From a virus: a stretch of 35,242 nucleotides of DNA. A program made the position numbers and the translations under genes. The notes under the pieces are model-generated. The model was not told where the DNA came from, did no database searches, and saw only the letters and a list, made by a program, of their open reading frames with translations. Of this stretch, positions 7,292-13,923 are shown in pieces (position 1 is the stretch's first letter; every line of letters starts with the position of its first letter). The DNA lies in the IMG/VR virus record IMGVR_UViG_3300031237_000020, positions 1-35,242 of that record. One strand, written 5' to 3'.

Positions 7292-8211
7292 CCACGAGAT
7301 ACATCCGCCAATCCGCAATCAAGTCCTTCAAGACCTGTCGGCGGCAGGCCATGCTCGACTACTTCCAGGACGGCACCGGATACGAGAAGGCCCCCGACCC
7401 TGAAGCTCCGGCGTCCGGTGGCCGCGATGTCGGGACCCTCGTGCACGCCGGGGTCGAGGCGTACTACCGGGGCCTGGACCCGCTCCGCCCAATCTCAGAG
7501 GCGCATGCTGAGATGTCCCGTGAAGCCGCCGCTTCTGACACGCCCCTAGCCCCTGCTTGGGAGGATGCTTTCAACCTCGCTCGGATCATGGTCCAGGGCT
7601 ACGTGGAGTGGGTGGCTGCCGAGGGAGCCGACGTGGGCGAAGAAACCGTCGGTACTGAGATACCGCTGGAATCTGAAATCGGGGTCTTCGAGGGCGACCT
7701 CGTCATCGTCACCGGGAAGTTGGACCGCCTTGTCCGGGACACGGTGACCGGCGAATACATCATCGAGGACACGAAGACAGTCCAGGCGTTCGATGACCTT
7801 CGGTGGCTCCGGGTGGCCGACCAGCTCCTCACCTACAACGTCCTCTTGAGGCTTCAGGAGGTCCCGATCAAGGCGAACCGGGCTCGGCACAACCAGATCC
7901 GCAAGGTGAAGCGGACAGCGGCGGCGAAGCCCCCGTTCTACAACCGGGTGGAGCACCCGTTCAACGACGTGCAGGTCCAGAACTACTGGGCCGGTCTCGT
8001 GGAGACACTCCGGGAGATGGTCCGCACCATCCAGGCCATCGAGGCCGACCCGGAGGCGCATCACGCCTACGCTCCCCCGACCGCCACCCGCGATTGTACC
8101 TGGCGTTGCTCGTTCCTTGAGCTGTGCCCGATGATGAGTGACGGGAGCCACTGGCGCTCCGCCCTCACTGACCTATACACTCCGAGGCCCAAGCGAGAGG
8201 ATGCAGCATGA
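7288..8211 (+). CDS. Cas4/RecB-like PD-(D/E)XK nuclease with Fe-S cysteines
   Basis: The 307-residue protein has the nuclease core: GTLVHAGVEAYY with motif H53, GKLDRLV (D146) and YIIEDTKTVQAFDD (E160, K163), followed by RVADQLLTYNVLL, the RecB/Cas4 'QL..Y' motif. One cysteine near the N terminus (FKTCRR, C17) and three near the C terminus (DCTWRCSFLELC; C269, C273, C279) are placed as the four iron-sulfur ligands of Cas4 and AddB-type nucleases. It probably degrades or resects DNA ends and feeds the neighbouring recombinase. No Cas1/Cas2 or CRISPR array is nearby. The GTG start is coupled by GTGA. Confidence 0.9.
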   Translation: MTTRYIRQSAIKSFKTCRRQAMLDYFQDGTGYEKAPDPEAPASGGRDVGTLVHAGVEAYYRGLDPLRPISEAHAEMSREAAASDTPLAPAWEDAFNLARIMVQGYVEWVAAEGADVGEETVGTEIPLESEIGVFEGDLVIVTGKLDRLVRDTVTGEYIIEDTKTVQAFDDLRWLRVADQLLTYNVLLRLQEVPIKANRARHNQIRKVKRTAAAKPPFYNRVEHPFNDVQVQNYWAGLVETLREMVRTIQAIEADPEAHHAYAPPTATRDCTWRCSFLELCPMMSDGSHWRSALTDLYTPRPKREDAA

Positions 8212-8471
8212 TCTACCGCAAGAAGCCCGTCACCATCCAAGCCCTCCAGTGGAACCCAGGGAGCCCGAACGAGGAGAAGATCATCACGGCGTGGTTCGCG
8301 CACCACGACGTGAACGTCATCTTCAACGACGACGACACGATCAGTCTCCCCACCCTCGAAGGCACGATGACCGCTCAGCCGGGTGATTGGATCATCCGAG
8401 GGGTCCAGGGAGAGTTCTACCCCTGCAATCCCAGCATCTTCGAGGCGACCTACGACAAGGTGGAGTTCTGA
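8208..8471 (+). CDS. Conserved phage hypothetical protein, RKKPVxIxAxQW type (87 aa)
   Basis: The 87-residue protein begins MIYRKKPVTIQALQWNPG and ends with GDWIIRGVQGEFYPCNPSIFEATYDKVEF. This N- and C-terminal pair is widespread in phages and prophages (RKKPVVIEAxQW; GDWIIxGxxGEFYPCKPxIFexTYexVe). No established function is known to me. It lies between the Cas4-like nuclease and the Sak4-like ATPase, overlapping the former by ATGA and the latter by TGATG. Confidence 0.8.
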   Translation: MIYRKKPVTIQALQWNPGSPNEEKIITAWFAHHDVNVIFNDDDTISLPTLEGTMTAQPGDWIIRGVQGEFYPCNPSIFEATYDKVEF

Positions 8472-9187
8472 TGCTGTCTCTCACCGCACTCGTCCACGGA
8501 GACTCCGGCACCGGGAAGTCCTGGTTCGGAGCATCCGGTCCGGGTCCTCGGCTCGTCATCGACGCTGAGGGGCGGGGTCTGTACCTACCTACCCCTGACA
8601 AGGTGTTCTGGGATCCTCGAACGGAGATCCCCCTCGACCGCATCGGCCCGGATACGACGGTGATTGCCACCGTTCGGAACTTCGCTGAGTTCGAGCTGTC
8701 CTACCAGTGGCTTGCTTCCGGCAAGCACCCGTTCGTGTCGGTGACGCTTGACTCGGTGTCCGAGCTTCAGCAGCGCTGCATTGACAACGTGGCCGGTACC
8801 GGGCAGATGCAGACCCAGGACTGGGGTGACGTTCTCCGGGAGATGGACGCCATCATCCGCAAGATGAAGGACCTTCGCACGCACCCGACCCAGCCGCTAC
8901 AGTCTCTCGTTGTGCTCGCTGGCTCGAAGGAGCGGGCGGGCAAGCAGAGGGCCATGGTCCAGGGGCAGCTCGCTGATTGGATCCCCTACAGGTTCGATCT
9001 CGTGGGGTACCTCACCCTCAACCTGGACGCTTCAGGCAACGAGTTCCGTTCCATGCTCATCAAGCCCATCGGTCTCTACGAGGCCAAGGACAACACACAC
9101 AAGCTCAGCCAGCACTACGGGACTCACATCGTGAACCCGAACATCTGCGAGATGCTCGCAGTTCTCAACCAGCAGGAGGCAGCATGA
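8471..9187 (+). CDS. RecA-fold ATPase, Sak4-like recombinase candidate
   Basis: The 238-residue protein has a Walker A at the extreme N terminus (ALVHGDSGTGKSWF, residues 6-19) and a Walker B-like strand (PFVSVTLDSVSEL). RecA-core, single-domain ATPases of this size with an N-terminal P-loop are typical of phage Sak4-type single-strand annealing and exchange proteins. Known Sak4 proteins often need a co-encoded ssDNA-binding protein, which fits the next gene. ATG at 8471 was chosen over an upstream in-frame start that would run through the previous gene. It could alternatively be an accessory ATPase without annealing activity. Confidence 0.8.
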   Translation: MLSLTALVHGDSGTGKSWFGASGPGPRLVIDAEGRGLYLPTPDKVFWDPRTEIPLDRIGPDTTVIATVRNFAEFELSYQWLASGKHPFVSVTLDSVSELQQRCIDNVAGTGQMQTQDWGDVLREMDAIIRKMKDLRTHPTQPLQSLVVLAGSKERAGKQRAMVQGQLADWIPYRFDLVGYLTLNLDASGNEFRSMLIKPIGLYEAKDNTHKLSQHYGTHIVNPNICEMLAVLNQQEAA

Positions 9188-9783
9188 CCACGTACAACTT
9201 CGCTCAGCTCCAGGAGGAGGCCAAGGCCGAAGGGTTCAGCAACGAGCTGATCCCGGACGGCACCTACTTGATGGAGGCGGCGAACGTCAACATCTCCTCC
9301 TCGCAGGGGGGCAAGGACCAGATCGGGGTGCGCTGGAAGGTCCTGGAGGGTCCGCTCGCCGGTCAGTCCTCCTGGGACAACCAGACCATCTCGCCGGAGA
9401 ACGGGAAGGCGATGGGGTTCTTCTTCCGGTTCTGTGCTCAGTTCGGGATGGACGCTGCGTTCTTCTCGCGGCAGCCCCAGCCGACGCTCGCTGAGATCCA
9501 GCAGCGGATCGAGGGCACGGTCGCCACCGTCAAGGTCGGCAACCGCACCTGGAAGCAGCGCCCCGGAGCCCAGGGCGACCCGAAGCGGACCAACACCTTC
9601 GCGGTGCAGGGCACGGTCGAGGGCGGGAGCGCCGCCTTGGCGGGAGGCCCGCCCCCTCCGCCTGTGTACGTCCAGCCCCCGGCACCGGCTCCTGTGCAGC
9701 AGATCCTTCCTCCCCCGTCAGTGGTCCCCTCCACCACGCCCCCCATCGACCCGGCAACGGGGCTGCCCGCCCGCTCCTTCTAG
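9184..9783 (+). CDS. DUF669-like single-stranded DNA-binding protein candidate
   Basis: The 199-residue protein has a folded N-terminal part (about 1-140): IPDGTYLMEAANVNIS, GKDQIGVRWKVLEGPLAGQSSWDNQTISPEN and TVATVKVGNRTWKQR. This layout is like the DUF669 phage proteins that lie beside recombinases and behave as ssDNA-binding proteins. The C-terminal ~55 residues are proline-rich (PPPPPVYVQPPAPAPVQ) and probably disordered. Unlike classical SSB there is no obvious acidic tip; it ends GLPARSF. It is coupled by ATGA to the Sak4-like gene, so a joint recombination role is inferred. Confidence 0.72.
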   Translation: MTTYNFAQLQEEAKAEGFSNELIPDGTYLMEAANVNISSSQGGKDQIGVRWKVLEGPLAGQSSWDNQTISPENGKAMGFFFRFCAQFGMDAAFFSRQPQPTLAEIQQRIEGTVATVKVGNRTWKQRPGAQGDPKRTNTFAVQGTVEGGSAALAGGPPPPPVYVQPPAPAPVQQILPPPSVVPSTTPPIDPATGLPARSF

Positions 9784-9790
9784 GGGCACT

Positions 9791-12238
9791 GTGGACTGGA
9801 ACTACTCGGCGGGCGTTGACCCGGCGTACATCAAGACCAATCTCCCAATCACCTACGTCCTTGAGACGGCAGGGTTCCCGGTCACGCCCGCCGATGGGAA
9901 GGTCCAGTCCCGCTGCCCGTTCCACCCGGACAGCAACCCGTCCTTCGACGTGTACGGGGAGAACCTCGAACGGTGGGGGTGCTACCCGTGCTCCCTCGGG
10001 GGAGACGTTCTCGATCTGGTGGCCCGCCTGTACGGGCTCGGGAACTTCTCTGACACGATGGACCGCTGTGAGGCGCTCATCAAAGAGAAGGCGGCGTCCG
10101 GGTGGGACGGAATCACGACGGGGGCACCCAAGCAACCGTTTGATTGGGAAGAAGCCCGCAAGCTCGTGGAGGCGGCACGCACCCTAAGTGACTCGCTCCC
10201 TACAATCTCCGCGTTCCTTGACGCGAAGCTGGCAACCTCCCCCGGTCTCAACGTCACAGCCGGGTGGCTAGTCCACGAGTTCCGGATCGGGGTGTCCGGC
10301 CCCGAGATTGTCATTCCCTACTACAACAGGGATGACGATCTGGTGTCCTATAAGCACCGAACACCGAACAGCAAAGCCCTTTCCCCGAGGGGAAGCAATC
10401 AGTTCGATGACGTGCTCTACGGGGAGTGGAAGGACGACGGCGAAGCCGTCATCCTGCTCTGCGAAGGCGAGTCCGACGTGTGGGCGGCTACCGCTGCCGG
10501 GTTCCTGGCTCTCGGGCTGCCCACGGGGGCAGGGGCACAGCCCCGGCAGGCTCCCCGGTTGGCGAACCGGAAGGTCATCCTCGCGTTCGACGGGGACGCG
10601 GCGGGCAGGGCGGCGCTCCCGAAGTGGTGGCAGGCCCTCAGAGCCGCCGGAGCGGAGGTCCTGATTGCCCCCGTGCCCGACGGGACCGACTTGGCAGGTC
10701 TGACACACGAGGCTATCCGGGAGGTAGTTTCCCGTGCCCGGCCTGTCACCGAGGTCCCGTCGGGGCTCGGGGTATCCGAGACCGGGTACTACCGGCCCGG
10801 AAAGGAGACGAACACCCCGATATCAAACTGGGTATTCACCCCCGAGCGGGAGCTGCGCGGGGACGGAGGGAGTGCCTACGAGGGAACGGTCAACGGGCAC
10901 GAGGCGGTGCTGTCCTCCTACGATCTCGGGACGAAGGCCCGCGTCGTCGGGTGGAGCACGAAGAACGGCGGAGCCTGGTACGGGGCCGACCGGGACGCTC
11001 AGCTCCTTCTCGGCACGCTTCAGGCGCAAGGCCCGTTCCTCTCGTCCGGGAGGATGGCCACGGTCGCCGGGCTGCACGAGGGCCAGTTCATCTGGCCGGG
11101 TGGGCGGATCGGGTCGGACTATTGGGTGTATGTGGCCCCGTCCACGGACGTTCACCTCTCGGAGAGGATCTTTCTCACCGAGGGTGACTGGTCGCCTTCG
11201 CAGATCCCGGTGCTCCGCTCGTTGCACGAGCGGAGTGTCATGGACCCGATGCTAGCCTGGATGGCGATAGCGCCTCTCCGATCCATGCTCCGGGAGTTCC
11301 CGGTCCTCGCTGTCACCGGGTCCTCCGGCTCCGGCAAGACGACCCTGCTGGAGACGGTGCTGTCGAACTTCACGGGTTCACTGATAACAAACAACTTGAC
11401 GGCTACCACCCGACACTCGGTGTTTGCCTTCGTCGGGTCCACCAACGCCTTCCCGGTCTGGTTTGACGAGTACCGCCCCGGCGCTCGCAAGGATGCCATC
11501 GAGTCCCTGAATCAGCTCCTCCGGGACGCTTACACGGGACAGGCATCCTCGAAGGGCGGGATGGGGGAGCACTGGGCCGAGGTGGTCTCTGTTCCTACCT
11601 CTGCTCCGCTGATCGTGTCGGGGGAGGATGCCTTCTCGGAGACGAGCCACACGGAGCGGATGATGTTGCTCGCTTTGCCAGTCTCAGGACGAAGTCCTGA
11701 GACCTTGGAACGCGTCAAGTCCTGGGGTCCTAACGGGCTGGCTCACGCCTACCTGACCTGGCTGTACGTCGGGCTCCAGGAGGGGTTCCTCCCGGTCATC
11801 CGAAACTTCGACGCCGGGCCGGATGAGTTGCCCCCGAGGCAGCGGCTATCTCTGGGGGTGCTCACCCTCGGGTGGGCGTTGCTCCAGCAGTTCGTTCGCA
11901 CCTTCGACGCCGGGATCTCCCTCGGGGACCCGGACTTCAGCCTCGTCATCAATGAGGGACGGGAGTCCAGCAAACACAATCCGATACAAGATGCTCTCAT
12001 CTGGTGCCTTGACGAGTACGACGCCGTGGAGTTCATCTCCGCCGACGAAGACCACGTGTACGTCAGAGTGGAGAACTTCATCCACTATGTGACAGCCAAA
12101 GGCGGGTTCGCCCTCCCCGGCGGGACGAAGGCGGTGGCGTCCTTCCTACGCAATCACTACAAGTCCACGGAGGGGGTTGGGTTCTTCGCTGGCAGTAGCA
12201 AGCGGGCTATGGTCCTCGATAGGCACCTGCTATCGTGA
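9791..12238 (+). CDS. DNA primase-helicase (zinc finger, TOPRIM, P-loop ATPase)
   Basis: The 815-residue protein joins priming and unwinding. The N terminus has a CHC2-type zinc finger, RCPFHPDSNPSF...WGCYPC (C42, H45, C64, C67). A TOPRIM domain follows, with ILLCEGESDVWAA (E225) and VILAFDGDAAGRAA (D267, D269). The C-terminal third has a Walker A VTGSSGSGKTTL (about 508-518) and a Walker B-like FPVWFDEYRP (about 555-563). The ATPase does not look like a DnaB RecA-fold; DUF927-type or AAA+ is my best guess. The GTG at 9791, 7 nt after the previous stop, gives a start just before the first folded element. The gene holds two perfect 10-bp hairpins. Confidence 0.92.
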   Translation: MDWNYSAGVDPAYIKTNLPITYVLETAGFPVTPADGKVQSRCPFHPDSNPSFDVYGENLERWGCYPCSLGGDVLDLVARLYGLGNFSDTMDRCEALIKEKAASGWDGITTGAPKQPFDWEEARKLVEAARTLSDSLPTISAFLDAKLATSPGLNVTAGWLVHEFRIGVSGPEIVIPYYNRDDDLVSYKHRTPNSKALSPRGSNQFDDVLYGEWKDDGEAVILLCEGESDVWAATAAGFLALGLPTGAGAQPRQAPRLANRKVILAFDGDAAGRAALPKWWQALRAAGAEVLIAPVPDGTDLAGLTHEAIREVVSRARPVTEVPSGLGVSETGYYRPGKETNTPISNWVFTPERELRGDGGSAYEGTVNGHEAVLSSYDLGTKARVVGWSTKNGGAWYGADRDAQLLLGTLQAQGPFLSSGRMATVAGLHEGQFIWPGGRIGSDYWVYVAPSTDVHLSERIFLTEGDWSPSQIPVLRSLHERSVMDPMLAWMAIAPLRSMLREFPVLAVTGSSGSGKTTLLETVLSNFTGSLITNNLTATTRHSVFAFVGSTNAFPVWFDEYRPGARKDAIESLNQLLRDAYTGQASSKGGMGEHWAEVVSVPTSAPLIVSGEDAFSETSHTERMMLLALPVSGRSPETLERVKSWGPNGLAHAYLTWLYVGLQEGFLPVIRNFDAGPDELPPRQRLSLGVLTLGWALLQQFVRTFDAGISLGDPDFSLVINEGRESSKHNPIQDALIWCLDEYDAVEFISADEDHVYVRVENFIHYVTAKGGFALPGGTKAVASFLRNHYKSTEGVGFFAGSSKRAMVLDRHLLS
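11213..11235. repeat. Perfect 10-bp inverted repeat, loop TGC, inside the primase-helicase gene
   Basis: CTCCGCTCGT (11213-11222) pairs exactly with ACGAGCGGAG (11226-11235) around TGC. In RNA the stem can grow by three G-U wobbles and a G-C pair on the outside. No T-run follows. Confidence 0.9.
11681..11703. repeat. Perfect 10-bp inverted repeat, loop GAA, inside the primase-helicase gene
   Basis: GTCTCAGGAC (11681-11690) pairs exactly with GTCCTGAGAC (11694-11703) around GAA. It is 468 bp after the other hairpin of this gene, and its CTCAGGAC core is shared with the hairpin at 1434. Confidence 0.9.
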
Positions 12239-12242
12239 GTAA

Positions 12243-12512
12243 ATGGAAACCCTCCTCATCGCCGTCGTCACGGCCTTCGGGTTGATCGTGGGGGGGACAC
12301 TCCCCGTCCTTATCGGGACATCCAGGCGAACGAAGGAGATGCACTCCGAGCTGACACCCAACGGGGGGGCCTCAATCAAGGACTCGATTTCCAGAATCGA
12401 GGCACGTATCGGGCGAATCGAGGCGTGGAACGACCAGCACGAGCTGCGCGACACAATATTCCAGGAGTACGTACACAAGAAGTTACTGCTCAGGGAAGAA
12501 CAGTCCCCGTAG
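12243..12512 (+). CDS. Membrane protein with coiled-coil tail (89 aa)
   Basis: The 89-residue protein has one N-terminal membrane segment (METLLIAVVTAFGLIVGGTLPVLIG), a basic stop (TSRRTK), and then a heptad-like stretch, SIKDSISRIEARIGRIEAWNDQHELRD. This topology is like the DUF2746-type membrane proteins of actinobacterial phages, whose function is unsettled; a holin-like or replisome-anchoring role is possible. It starts 4 nt after the primase stop. A 7-bp hairpin (CTCGATT/AATCGAG) lies at about 12383-12401. Confidence 0.68.
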   Translation: METLLIAVVTAFGLIVGGTLPVLIGTSRRTKEMHSELTPNGGASIKDSISRIEARIGRIEAWNDQHELRDTIFQEYVHKKLLLREEQSP

Positions 12513-12519
12513 GAGGCAC

Positions 12520-13311
12520 ATGACCGTCCACCTCATAGTTCCCGACACACAAGTCAAGCCGGGGGTGCGAACAGATCATCTCGAATGGATCGGGCAATAC
12601 ATCCTGGAGCGGAAGCCTGACGTGGTTGTCCACCTCGGGGACCATTGGGACCTCCCGTCGCTCAGCTCGTACGACAAGGGCAAGAGGGCTATGGAAGGCC
12701 GACGGTACCTCGATGACGTGCAAGCGGGGAACGACGCCTTGGCGTTGCTCACCGCCCCAATCAAGCGGTACAACCGCTCTCGCAGGTTCCGAAAGACCGA
12801 CGAGTACGCCCCCCGCCTGGTCCTCCTGCGCGGGAACCACGAGAACCGGATCGAGCGGGCCATCGAGGACAACGCTCAGATTGAGGGGGCCGTAAGTCTC
12901 GACCACCTGGAGTCCCCAGGGTGGGAGGTACACGACTTCCTTGAGGTTGTGTTCATCGACGGGGTTGCGTATTCGCACTACTTCTACAACCCGATGACAG
13001 GCCGACCGTACGGCGGGCAAAGCATTGACACCCGGCTGAAGACCATCGGTCATTCATTCACCATGGGGCATCAGCAGGGTCTCTGGTACGGGCTCCGCCC
13101 CACCCTCGGGGGGATGCACCACGGACTCGTGGCGGGGAGCTGCTACCTGCACGACGAGGTGTACCTGGGGCCACAGGCGAACGACAACTGGCGCGGGATC
13201 GTCGTGTGCCACCAGGCCGAGAACGGGACATACGATCCTATGTTCGTCAGCCTCGACTATTTGTGCCGCCGGTATGAGGGAGTGGCCCTCGGGTCGTTCC
13301 TTTATGGCTAG
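12520..13311 (+). CDS. Calcineurin-like metallophosphoesterase
   Basis: The 263-residue protein carries the dinuclear metal motifs of the family: LIVPDTQVKPG (D9) near the N terminus, VVVHLGDHWDLPSL (GDxxD/GDH block), LLRGNHENRI (GNHE), and later a histidine-rich GHSFTMGHQQG. The family hydrolyses phosphomono- or phosphodiesters; in phages proposed substrates include nucleotides and DNA or RNA ends, and the exact substrate here is unknown. It has a good ribosome binding site (GGAGG, about 5 nt from the ATG) and is not overlapped at its start, unlike most genes here, so it may be translated independently. Confidence 0.88.
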   Translation: MTVHLIVPDTQVKPGVRTDHLEWIGQYILERKPDVVVHLGDHWDLPSLSSYDKGKRAMEGRRYLDDVQAGNDALALLTAPIKRYNRSRRFRKTDEYAPRLVLLRGNHENRIERAIEDNAQIEGAVSLDHLESPGWEVHDFLEVVFIDGVAYSHYFYNPMTGRPYGGQSIDTRLKTIGHSFTMGHQQGLWYGLRPTLGGMHHGLVAGSCYLHDEVYLGPQANDNWRGIVVCHQAENGTYDPMFVSLDYLCRRYEGVALGSFLYG

Positions 13312-13735
13312 AAGCGGACGGCCCAGGAAGTACCCCCCTGTTTGCTCTGTCGATGGGTGTAGCCGGGTCCACAACTGTAAGGGATTATGTCAGTTTCACT
13401 ACCATCGGGTACGAAGGACCGGGTCTCCTGGGTCTCCAGAACCGAAAGTGTACGGTAGGTCCCGCAAGAATCCTGATGGGTATGTGATCGTCCGAGTAGG
13501 GGGGAAGCCACAACTGGAGCACCGACTGGTGATGTCTCTCTATTTGGGTAGGCCCCTTACGGGGTATGAGACTGTCCACCATAAGAACGGCGTACGCGAC
13601 GACAACCGCCTAGAGAACCTGGAACTGTGGACCTCCCCTCCTCACCGGGGCCAGCGTGTTGATGATCTAATCAGGTGGGTAGTCAGCGCTTACCCGAACG
13701 AAGTGGAATTAGCCTTGGTAGAGTTCCTCGCATGA
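13304..13735 (+). CDS. HNH endonuclease, homing type, with N-terminal zinc motif
   Basis: The 143-residue protein has an N-terminal CSVDGCSRVHNCKGLCQFHYHRVRR, the CxxxxC...GLCxxHYxR block common in phage HNH proteins, then a DGYVIVRV strand and the nuclease core LEHRLVMSLYLGRPL...ETVHHKNGVRDDNRLENLELW (HNH with DNRxENLE). It probably nicks or cuts DNA and is likely a selfish free-standing homing endonuclease. It overlaps the phosphoesterase stop, has no clear ribosome binding site, and its DNA is less GC-biased than its neighbours, which suggests separate acquisition. Confidence 0.9.
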   Translation: MARSGRPRKYPPVCSVDGCSRVHNCKGLCQFHYHRVRRTGSPGSPEPKVYGRSRKNPDGYVIVRVGGKPQLEHRLVMSLYLGRPLTGYETVHHKNGVRDDNRLENLELWTSPPHRGQRVDDLIRWVVSAYPNEVELALVEFLA

Positions 13736-13923
13736 GCATCTACCGGAGAATCCGTCGCAACCCTGTGATGGTCGGGGCATCCCTGGTGATGCTCCTCGAC
13801 TATCTGGAGTCCGGGGACCCGATCACCTGGCGGTCAGCCGCCGTGCTCGTGGTCGGAATCGCTGTCCGGTGGAAGGTCACCCCGACTCGCGAGGTTCTCC
13901 TAGCGCTGGAGCAGGGCCTCTAG
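13732..13923 (+). CDS. Small membrane protein at the end of the plus-strand operon (63 aa)
   Basis: The 63-residue protein begins MSIYRRIRRNPVMVGASLVMLLDYLESG, and has a second hydrophobic segment, AAVLVVGIAVRW. That gives a basic N terminus and two possible membrane passes joined by a short acidic turn, a topology compatible with a small class II-type holin. Holin function is only a guess, since the endolysin lies on the other strand 17 kb away. It starts as ATGA with the HNH stop, and its TAG stop shares CTAG with the convergent 1187-aa gene. Confidence 0.65.
   Translation: MSIYRRIRRNPVMVGASLVMLLDYLESGDPITWRSAAVLVVGIAVRWKVTPTREVLLALEQGL
13920..13923. other. Convergence point: two stop codons sharing one CTAG
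   Basis: The palindrome CTAG contains the TAG stop of the plus-strand gene (13921-13923) and the TAG stop of the minus-strand gene (13920-13922 read on the other strand). There is no intergenic space and no terminator hairpin here, so converging transcripts must run into the opposite gene. Confidence 0.95.

Noticed and set aside
7288-8211. Cas4-like nuclease as sign of a CRISPR-Cas system
   Set aside because: No Cas1, Cas2, effector or repeat array is visible; phage Cas4-like nucleases normally serve recombination.
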